Shown: positions 1 to 5,104 of the stretch, one piece after another | How the letters are laid out: each line of letters begins with the position of its first letter | How positions within the stretch are numbered: the first letter of the stretch is position 1 | From: Fidelibacterota bacterium | GTDB taxonomy: Bacteria; Fidelibacterota; UBA2242; JAFGTP01 | Direction of reading: 5' to 3' | NCBI GenBank assembly: GCA_021735285.1 | Contig: JAIPHI010000176.1 | Location: 1-5,510 of the forward strand | DNA: 5,510 bases | The notes under the pieces: generated by a model | What the model was told of the DNA's origin: nothing | The model's input: only the letters and a program-made list of their open reading frames with translations | The model's database searches: none | Position numbers and translations under genes: made by a program

Positions 1-851
1 GGGGCTTCGGAGGTTTTGAAGATTTCTTCGGTGGCAATCGCCGGTCTAGCTCAAGATCCAGTAGAACCCGGACTCGAAAAAAAACAGGCAGCGATTTAAA
101 AATTAAACTTTCATTAACTCTAAAAGAAGCAGCCGAAGGTACAACTAAGCATATCAAAATTAAAAGAATGGAAAAATGTGAAGCCTGTAGTGGCAAAGGA
201 GTCGAACCTGGCTCCTCTCTTAAAACATGCCCGGTCTGTAACGGAAATGGAAAAGTAAGAAATGTTCAACGTTCTATGCTCGGTCAGGTTGTTAATGTTC
301 AGACCTGTACTAATTGCGATGGCACAGGAAAAATTCCTGAAAAAGTATGTAAGAAATGTTCTGGTTCCGGTCGTATAAAAAAACCAAAAGATATAAAGAT
401 CGACATTCCAGCAGGCATCAGTACAGGTCACTACAAGACAATCAGAGGAGAAGGGAACATTGGGGAACGCAATGGCCCCCGCGGCAATCTGATTGCATTT
501 TTTGAAATCAAGCCTCATAAATATTTTGTTAGGAAAGATGATAATCTCTTCATTGAGCTCCATATCACTCCTTCTGAAGCTGCGCTCGGAAAAGAAGTTA
601 AGGTTCCTACTTTAAAAGGTAAGGTAAAATTAAATATTCCACCTGGAGTACAATCTCACAAATTACTACGCCTCAAAGGAAAAGGTTTACCTCATTTAAA
701 TGGAAGCGGTCGCGGAGACCAATATGTTAGGGTTGTTATCGATATTCCAAAAAATATTTCAGAGAAACAGAAGAAGATATACAAAGAATTAGAGAGTATG
801 GAAAGTAAACAATTTCAAAATAACAATAGATTTTCTAAAATTAAACAATAA
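1..851 (+). CDS. dnaJ: Chaperone protein DnaJ (Hsp40), 5' end cut off by the window
   Basis: Co-chaperone that delivers unfolded clients to DnaK and stimulates its ATPase, in the cytoplasm. The reading frame is open from the left edge (first full codon at base 3) and gives 282 residues, so about 90-100 residues, including the J domain with its HPD motif, lie outside the window. The visible part starts in the Gly/Phe linker (GFGGFEDFFGG), passes through a Ser/Arg-rich stretch (visible residues 13-27), and then has the four zinc-binding CxxCxGxG repeats at residues 59-66, 77-84, 103-110 and 117-124. All eight cysteines are present. The client-binding and dimerisation beta domains follow (for example GEGNIGERNGPRGNL, and VPTLKGKVKLNIPPGVQ). 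The Met at base 168 is an internal residue, not the start, because the conserved sequence continues in frame upstream of it. This is a typical type I DnaJ; the identification is very secure. Confidence 0.97.
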   Translation, partial: GFGGFEDFFGGNRRSSSRSSRTRTRKKTGSDLKIKLSLTLKEAAEGTTKHIKIKRMEKCEACSGKGVEPGSSLKTCPVCNGNGKVRNVQRSMLGQVVNVQTCTNCDGTGKIPEKVCKKCSGSGRIKKPKDIKIDIPAGISTGHYKTIRGEGNIGERNGPRGNLIAFFEIKPHKYFVRKDDNLFIELHITPSEAALGKEVKVPTLKGKVKLNIPPGVQSHKLLRLKGKGLPHLNGSGRGDQYVRVVIDIPKNISEKQKKIYKELESMESKQFQNNNRFSKIKQ

Positions 852-921
852 TTATTGGCCCTGATCAAAGAAGTTTTTCGTTTTTTATCAATTTATGCTT
901 ACCTTTAAAGACTTTAATTTC

Positions 922-989
922 AGAATGATGGAGGCATATCTATAGTATAATTAAAATAGTAATGATACTTTTTACGAGTCCATCATTTT
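922..989 (+). repeat. Long-loop inverted repeat between dnaJ and the downstream operon, possible terminator or leader structure
   Basis: The arms AATGATGGA (924-932) and TCCATCATT (979-987) are exact reverse complements. They extend to 11 pairs (922-932 with 979-989) if one G-U pair is allowed. A smaller stem, AGTAT (944-948) with ATACT (965-969), nests inside the loop. A run of five T (986-990) ends the right arm, so the structure could act as a weak terminator after dnaJ. The loop also holds TATAAT (946-951), a possible -10 element for the gene starting at 1005. No convincing -35 hexamer lies 16-18 bases upstream, and no Bacteroidota-type TTTG/TAnnTTTG pair was seen. The inverted repeat is seen directly; its function is a guess. 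The rest of 852-1004 holds nothing else I can support. Confidence 0.35.
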
Positions 990-1004
990 TATTTTCATAA
1001 AAAT

Positions 1005-1418
1005 ATGCTAAATTTAACCCGCCAAGAAAAGAGTGTTGTTCGCTTTCTACTTATATTCTTTTTGGTTGGAGGTATTATTCATATATATAATGTGAAAGTA
1101 GCTTCCAAGCATGCTATTTCAAATATAGAAACCATCCAGGATAGCTTAAAAAGTAAAGTTGCTTATAATGACTCTATGTATTTTTCAACCAGTAAAAATT
1201 CTGATAAGAAGGGAATAGATGAAGAGCCCTTATCACTTAACACAGCAACCAGAGCGCAGTTAATGCAGATTAAAGGGATTGGACCTGTGACAGCAGATAG
1301 AATTATTAAATATAGAGAGATACATGGGGAGTTTCACTCTACCCAGGAGTTAACAAATATTAAGGGAATTGGTATTAAAACAGTTGAAAAAATAAAAAAT
1401 GAGGTTACCATTGAGTAA
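1005..1418 (+). CDS. Membrane-anchored helix-hairpin-helix protein, ComEA-like
   Basis: Predicted DNA-binding protein of 137 residues. A short basic N-terminus (RQEK, VVR) precedes one membrane segment at about residues 13-29, then a polar Ser/Lys/Asp-rich linker (30-75), then two consecutive helix-hairpin-helix motifs. The first is LNTATRAQLMQIKGIGPVTA (78-97) and the second centres on ELTNIKGIGIKTVEKI (115-130). The two GIG hairpins about 30 residues apart and the LNTA entry are the signature of the ComEA family, which binds incoming double-stranded DNA outside the inner membrane during natural transformation. The anchor plus linker matches the Gram-positive ComEA arrangement rather than the small cleaved-signal form. 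The positive N-terminus suggests the DNA-binding end is extracytoplasmic. No ribosome binding site is obvious before the ATG. It is the first gene of the tight operon and overlaps the next gene. The domain call is secure; a role in DNA uptake is inferred. Confidence 0.85.
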   Translation: MLNLTRQEKSVVRFLLIFFLVGGIIHIYNVKVASKHAISNIETIQDSLKSKVAYNDSMYFSTSKNSDKKGIDEEPLSLNTATRAQLMQIKGIGPVTADRIIKYREIHGEFHSTQELTNIKGIGIKTVEKIKNEVTIE

Positions 1419-2181
1419 AGAAGATAACTTGTCAAATGTTTCTCATGTAGAAGACCTGGAATATAAACCAGGCTTAAAAGCTTTGCTAAATTGGGTTGCA
1501 GGTATTTTAGTGATCGCTCTTATACTTGCAATTTATTTACCTTCATTAATATGGAAGGAAGAAGAAAAAATTATTCAAGAAGGCCGTTATAGAATGAAAA
1601 ATTTACAATCGGCAGAAGAGTTTTATAATCAGATGACTGATGACTATATGGAGAATCCAGACATGCTACTGGACGTAGTTTCAGCAGCTCGCGATAGTAA
1701 TCGAGCCGATAGTAACTTTACGGGAGCCAAGACAATCTCACTTGAAGATACAGTCCTCGATGTAAAGGTCCCCTCCGGTTTTTATCGCTCTTTTGATACA
1801 ACTTTTGCTGAGTCTTATCGCAGAGAAGAAACCGTAGTAGATACAATTTGTACAGTGCTGAAATGGAACCCCCAACTTGTAGCATATGATACCTTATTTG
1901 TTAATTCCACAAATCTAGGTAAGATAGATTATGATACTCTGATCACTAAAGAAACTCAAGAGAGACAGACTACCAATACCTATTATAATAGATACTATCT
2001 TACGGACAAGTTTACTCATCGACCTTTGACAAAGGATAAATATATAATCGAATCTGATTCTTCCGATCTTTTAATTAAAGATCCTCTCGATTATGTGTAT
2101 AAAGAACCTCGCTTTTTAGTTTTTACTCTGAAAGACTCATCTCACGGATATATCAAAAATGGAGAACCTAGCTGGAAGTAA
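1399..2181 (+). CDS. Single-pass membrane protein of unknown function with spaced Asp-Thr motifs
   Basis: I do not recognise this 260-residue protein as a named family. It has a short N-terminal tail (1-27), a strong hydrophobic segment (about 28-52), and then a charged, probably helical stretch (53-100: KEEEKIIQEGRYRMKNLQ onward). The part RMKNLQSAEEFYNQMTDDY recalls the helix seen after the membrane anchor of pilin-like proteins, but the N-terminus lacks a prepilin peptidase site (no G-F-T-L-x-E). The C-terminal domain is rich in Tyr, Thr and Asp and looks beta-rich. Five Asp-Thr pairs fall at residues 117, 133, 148, 164 and 179, an almost even 15-16 residue spacing. The start may be TTG at 1411, six bases after a GAGG, instead of ATG at 1399; this would shorten the protein by four residues. 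It lies between a ComEA-like and a PilM-like gene, so an envelope or assembly role is inferred. The gene is real: long, collinear and coupled to its neighbour. Confidence 0.75.
   Translation: MRLPLSKEDNLSNVSHVEDLEYKPGLKALLNWVAGILVIALILAIYLPSLIWKEEEKIIQEGRYRMKNLQSAEEFYNQMTDDYMENPDMLLDVVSAARDSNRADSNFTGAKTISLEDTVLDVKVPSGFYRSFDTTFAESYRREETVVDTICTVLKWNPQLVAYDTLFVNSTNLGKIDYDTLITKETQERQTTNTYYNRYYLTDKFTHRPLTKDKYIIESDSSDLLIKDPLDYVYKEPRFLVFTLKDSSHGYIKNGEPSWK
1401..1404 (+). promoter_or_regulatory. GAGG ribosome binding site that may select a TTG start
   Basis: GAGG lies six bases before TTG at 1411, a good distance for initiation. The ATG at 1399 has only A-rich sequence before it and no Shine-Dalgarno motif. 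If TTG is used, the overlap with the upstream gene shrinks from 20 to 8 bases. This is suggestive, not decisive. Confidence 0.4.
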
Positions 2182-2207
2182 TTCCTAGTGATTAGTAATA
2201 AATTAAT

Positions 2208-3134
2208 ATGCTATGCTTAAGTATAACAGAATCCTATCTACGCTATTTTTTAATCAGCAATGGAAAAATAAATAGTATAGGTCGGATTGACCTGGGAGAT
2301 AAATTAGACCTAAAAAATAAAACAGCTGATAAATTTTATAATGATTTATCGGCTGTTTTTTCTATATTATCTGATCAAAATAGTAATCTGGCCAAAAATT
2401 TAGCGATTGCAATTCCCTCTCAATGGGCTGATTTTTCAATCTATAAAATTGATCCTGATCTAACTGAAAAAGATAAGCTGGAATATTTTGAATGGAAAAA
2501 TTCCCAAAAATTCGGTGCTAAATCTACACAAAATACTTATCAATATTATCCTTTAGAATCTACTTCTTATGAGAATTATTTAGCCATTGCTTATCCTACT
2601 CAATTAAAAAATTGTTTGATTAAGTCTGCTCTGGGTAACAATTTTACTGTTGATTTTATAGATATAGATATTTTTTCAGTTTTAAATAGTGTTCAATATT
2701 CAGAACTAAATAATAATTTGGATTCATATGCGATATGGTCTGCTTCTGATAATCAAAACCACGCTATTCTCACCATCAAAAATGGTGTTGTCTCAAATTA
2801 TATCGAAATAAATCCTTCCCTCCCAAATAATACTATCGTTAAGAATGCACTTCCCTTAGAACAAAATTTGATAGACGAACTCAAAAATATTTACAATAAT
2901 GATGCAGGTCAAAGCGACCTATTTTCTAAGATATTCATGTTCAGCCATAATAATACCGAATTCATACAAAATGTAACACAATCTTCTAAAAATATAATTC
3001 AAGTACCCAATGTGCTGAAAATTATTAACGCTTATGATCTTGATCTTGCCTCTCAAGGAAAATCAATTAATACTACAGCCTCAGAATATTTAGATGTATT
3101 GGGACTTTTTATAAGAGGAGTAAATCCAAAATGA
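2208..3134 (+). CDS. Divergent PilM-like protein (actin/Hsp70-type fold, type IV pilus assembly)
   Basis: A cytoplasmic protein of 308 residues with no signal peptide or membrane segment. Its layout follows PilM/GspL-type proteins: an N-terminal strand pair (MLCLSITESYLRYFLISNGK), a strand ending NLAIAIPSQW (64-73), an acidic region leading to EYFEWKNSQKFG (92-103, compare the PilM region where a Trp/Glu helix precedes an F-G), YLAIAYPTQLKNCL (124-137), VDFIDIDIFSVLN (148-160), a second-half strand AILTIKNGVVSNYIEI (186-201), and the C-terminal EYLDVLGLFIRG (293-304), like the y-x-x-alGla-lRg ending of PilM. PilM forms the cytoplasmic ring of the type IV pilus alignment complex and binds the N-terminal tail of PilN. 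The usual phosphate-binding motif DIGSSSxK is replaced by SITESYLR, so nucleotide binding is doubtful. Asparagine is unusually frequent (37 of 308 by hand count). No Shine-Dalgarno is visible. Its stop overlaps the next start as ATGA, which pairs the two products. The fold call is by pattern only. Confidence 0.6.
   Translation: MLCLSITESYLRYFLISNGKINSIGRIDLGDKLDLKNKTADKFYNDLSAVFSILSDQNSNLAKNLAIAIPSQWADFSIYKIDPDLTEKDKLEYFEWKNSQKFGAKSTQNTYQYYPLESTSYENYLAIAYPTQLKNCLIKSALGNNFTVDFIDIDIFSVLNSVQYSELNNNLDSYAIWSASDNQNHAILTIKNGVVSNYIEINPSLPNNTIVKNALPLEQNLIDELKNIYNNDAGQSDLFSKIFMFSHNNTEFIQNVTQSSKNIIQVPNVLKIINAYDLDLASQGKSINTTASEYLDVLGLFIRGVNPK
2319..2361 (+). terminator. Terminator-like hairpin inside the PilM-like gene
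   Basis: Bases 2319-2334 and 2344-2359 form a 16-pair stem with a single G-U pair (2327 with 2351) and a nine-base loop (2335-2343). The right arm runs into six T (2356-2361), and the left arm follows an A-rich stretch (2312-2322), so the element is terminator-like on both strands. It sits about 110 bases into the coding sequence, across codons for TADKFYNDLSAVF. Only four pairs are G-C, so it is moderately stable at best. It could attenuate transcription of the distal operon or be a chance result of AT-rich coding. Confidence 0.4.
3113..3120 (+). promoter_or_regulatory. Shine-Dalgarno site of the PilN-like gene
   Basis: AAGAGGAG lies ten bases before ATG 3131 and within the end of the PilM-like gene. 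It is the strongest ribosome binding site in the window. Together with the ATGA stop-start overlap it supports this start and translational coupling of the two genes. Confidence 0.7.
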
Positions 3135-4075
3135 AAGGTCTTAATCTAGCTGGCCCTCCCGGAGTTCAGGATAGTAGTGATGGAGAGATTTATGAATCTA
3201 AGCCCTCTGAAGCCCGGACTAAAAAATTACAACAGGAGCAGACTTCAGATACTGAATCACCAAAAAGCCCCGGGAAGAAAAAAGGCAAAATCGTTAATAT
3301 AATTTATAAAGTCATTGTAGCCTATCTTATACTGACATTTTTATTGATCATTGGTGATTACATTTATAATAACTTTATCAACCCACCCCGGCAAATAACA
3401 AAATCTGCTTCACAACAAAGGAAACAGCAGGCAGTCACAAATCAAAAAACTCCTGATCATTCTCAGAAGCATCCTATCCCAAATAAAAAATATATATCTC
3501 AAATTGTTAATAGCAAATCAAAATTGAAAGCAGGTTACGAACTTCTCTCAGCATTGCCTCCTAAAGCCTTTATTAAAACGCTAGACATATCAGAATACAG
3601 CCTGGAAGGTAAAATACACTTCCTTGACAAAAAAACCGGTTCAAACTACCAAAACGCATTGTTTAATAAACTGCCGAAAGTCCAATTTGAGAATTACGAA
3701 CTTACCCGGATAACAGGTATGTTGCCATTTAAGTGGTCTGCATATATGTATTTAGATATAGCCGGTCTGGATTATCAGGAGACAAACAAACATTATGGTG
3801 TATTATCCGATCGTCAATTATCAATCGCTCTGAGTAATATAGTTGAAAAATCAAATGTCCAATTGACAAAATTTTGGATTTCATCAAAAAAGCAAAATGT
3901 CATCCGAGATTTTATCCTTGCGGGACAGGGCAAGACCATAAATGTGAGTAGTTTCTACAACAATTTATTGAAAAGAAATCTTAACCTGAGTTACGATAAA
4001 ATCGTCACCAAAACCGATAAAAGTCAGGCATTACTAGAGTTTCAAATAGAAGGCAAAATTTACCCGGGTAATTAA
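3131..4075 (+). CDS. PilN/PilO-like single-pass membrane protein, probable partner of the PilM-like protein
   Basis: A 314-residue protein with three parts. The cytoplasmic tail (1-54) begins MKGLNLAGPPG, is otherwise polar and ends in a basic patch (KSPGKKKGK). One membrane segment follows at about 55-80. The rest is extracytoplasmic: a Gln/Lys-rich linker (85-118), then two alpha/beta segments. The first (about 119-210) contains LKAGYELLSALPPKAFIKTLDISEYSLEGK, which fits the pattern of the PilN periplasmic domain. The second (about 225-312) contains a helix plus VQLTKFWISS, FILAGQGKTINVSSFYNNLL and LLEFQIEGKIYP, which fits the PilO pattern. In type IV pili PilN and PilO form an inner-membrane heterodimer, and the PilN N-terminal INLLP peptide docks on PilM. 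Here LNLAGPP sits in the equivalent place. No cysteine is present. It is coupled to the upstream gene by ATGA and separated from rsmD by three bases. The membrane topology is clear; the family call is inference. Confidence 0.6.
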   Translation: MKGLNLAGPPGVQDSSDGEIYESKPSEARTKKLQQEQTSDTESPKSPGKKKGKIVNIIYKVIVAYLILTFLLIIGDYIYNNFINPPRQITKSASQQRKQQAVTNQKTPDHSQKHPIPNKKYISQIVNSKSKLKAGYELLSALPPKAFIKTLDISEYSLEGKIHFLDKKTGSNYQNALFNKLPKVQFENYELTRITGMLPFKWSAYMYLDIAGLDYQETNKHYGVLSDRQLSIALSNIVEKSNVQLTKFWISSKKQNVIRDFILAGQGKTINVSSFYNNLLKRNLNLSYDKIVTKTDKSQALLEFQIEGKIYPGN

Positions 4076-4078
4076 AAT

Positions 4079-4618
4079 ATGGTTCGTATTATCACAGGCA
4101 AATATGGAAGTCGAAGGTTAAAGACTCCAAATAATAAATCAGTCCGCCCCACAAAAGATAGAGTCAAAGAAAGCATTTTTAATCAATTATTCAACATTAT
4201 AGGTAGCTATCAGAATAAGGTTATATTAGACCTCTTCGCTGGTACTGGTAATTTTGGTCTTGAATGTATTTCCAGAGGAGCAGAACAGGTTGTTTTCGTT
4301 GATAATGATTATCGCCAGGTGACTTTGATCAAAGAAAATGCTGAAAAATTGGGTATTGATTCCAGCCAATATCACGTCCTAAAGGCCGATGCTCTCAGTC
4401 TCGACTACCAGATATATAATCCCGATCTAATTTTCGCAGACCCCCCTTATAAAATGAAGGATATTGATAGACTCTTTCAAAAGTTTCAAGAACTAAAAAA
4501 AGATAGCATCATAGTCTTCGAAATATCCAGGCATTATGAAATTCCTGAATATTTTAAAGAGTACCTGATTTCTCAAAAAGAATACGGATTTACTAAAGCT
4601 AATATATTTAAGAGATAA
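4079..4618 (+). CDS. rsmD: 16S rRNA (guanine(966)-N2)-methyltransferase RsmD
   Basis: Transfers a methyl group from S-adenosylmethionine to N2 of G966 (E. coli numbering) of 16S rRNA during small-subunit assembly, in the cytoplasm. The 179-residue length is normal for the family. The N-terminus MVRIITGKYGSRRLKTP, then VRPTKDRVKESIFNQL (22-37), matches the conserved RsmD opening (RIIxGkxxGrkL ... RPTxdrvrEalFniL). The cofactor motif is ILDLFAGTGNFGLE (49-62), the acidic end of the second strand is VDND (74-77), and the catalytic DPPY is at 121-124. The C-terminal EYGFTKANIFKR fits the usual closing strand. ATG 4079 gives the expected N-terminus, although no Shine-Dalgarno is seen. It starts three bases after the PilN-like gene and ends three bases before coaD, a common neighbour of rsmD. 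Nothing is missing. Confidence 0.95.
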   Translation: MVRIITGKYGSRRLKTPNNKSVRPTKDRVKESIFNQLFNIIGSYQNKVILDLFAGTGNFGLECISRGAEQVVFVDNDYRQVTLIKENAEKLGIDSSQYHVLKADALSLDYQIYNPDLIFADPPYKMKDIDRLFQKFQELKKDSIIVFEISRHYEIPEYFKEYLISQKEYGFTKANIFKR

Positions 4619-4621
4619 GAA

Positions 4622-5104
4622 ATGAAAATAGCAATTTATCCTGGCAGTTTTGATCCAATTACAAATGGCCATCTGGATATTCTGAAAAGAGGGGCCAAGA
4701 TATTTGATAAAGTAGTGATCGCAATTGCTGATAATATGCGCAAAGAATCTTACTTTTCCGTAGAAAAAAGATTGGAATTGATTGAAGGATGTACCACAGA
4801 CCTTGATAATGTTGAAATAGATCGATTCAAGGGTCTGCTTGTAGATTATGCTAAAAAAGTCAAGGCCTCAGTAATTATTAGAGGTCTGCGCCAGGTATCA
4901 GATTTTGAGTATGAATTTCAAATGGCCCTGATGAATCGCCAATTGAATGATAATATAGACACTATATTTTTAATGCCCCACGAAAAATATACTTATTTAA
5001 GTTCTAGTGTTGTTCGCGAAATTACAAAGTTGAACGGCGATATAAGTAGATTCGTACCAGAAAATGTATTGAAGGAATTAAGAAATAAATACGGGAGCAA
5101 ATAA
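4622..5104 (+). CDS. coaD: Pantetheine-phosphate adenylyltransferase (PPAT)
   Basis: Catalyses ATP + 4'-phosphopantetheine to dephospho-CoA + pyrophosphate, the penultimate step of coenzyme A synthesis, in the cytoplasm. The 160-residue length is standard. The nucleotidyltransferase signature is complete: YPGSFDPITNGH (6-17) with the TxGH motif at 14-17, VVIAIADNMRKESYFS (31-46) with the conserved Lys at 41, IIRGLR (85-90), DFEYEFQMALMNR (94-106), and YLSSSVVRE (125-133), the counterpart of the ISSTxVRE motif. The start is fixed by the conserved N-terminus, and a weak purine-rich site (AAGAGA) at the end of rsmD precedes it. It is three bases after rsmD and directly abuts pta (TAA immediately followed by ATG), so co-transcription is likely. 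Confidence 0.97.
   Translation: MKIAIYPGSFDPITNGHLDILKRGAKIFDKVVIAIADNMRKESYFSVEKRLELIEGCTTDLDNVEIDRFKGLLVDYAKKVKASVIIRGLRQVSDFEYEFQMALMNRQLNDNIDTIFLMPHEKYTYLSSSVVREITKLNGDISRFVPENVLKELRNKYGSK
5093..5097 (+). promoter_or_regulatory. Shine-Dalgarno site of pta
   Basis: GGGAG lies seven bases before ATG 5105, inside the last codons of coaD. It supports the pta start and indicates that pta is translated from the same message as coaD. Confidence 0.7.

Noticed and set aside
168..170. ATG 168 as a start of dnaJ
   Set aside because: The frame is open to the left edge, and the upstream residues form a Gly/Phe linker and the conserved strand before the zinc region, so the true start is outside the window.
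120..563. Minus-strand open frame of 147 codons
   Set aside because: It lies wholly antisense to the zinc-finger and client-binding part of dnaJ, whose frame is strongly conserved. Its translation (Phe/Thr/Cys-rich) is what the complement of this coding sequence would give.
905..917. Palindrome TTAAAG-A-CTTTAA after dnaJ
   Set aside because: The one-base spacer makes it unable to form an RNA hairpin, it is purely AT-rich apart from one pair, and no regulator binding it can be inferred.
1399..2181. Pilin or pseudopilin identity for the 260-residue membrane protein
   Set aside because: The post-membrane helix looks pilin-like, but there is no prepilin peptidase site, the N-terminal tail is too long before the hydrophobic segment, and the +5 Glu pattern is absent.
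2771..2787. Small perfect hairpin CACCAT / ATGGTG with a five-base loop in the PilM-like gene
   Set aside because: Six pairs with no T run after it; expected by chance in a window of this size and inside coding sequence.
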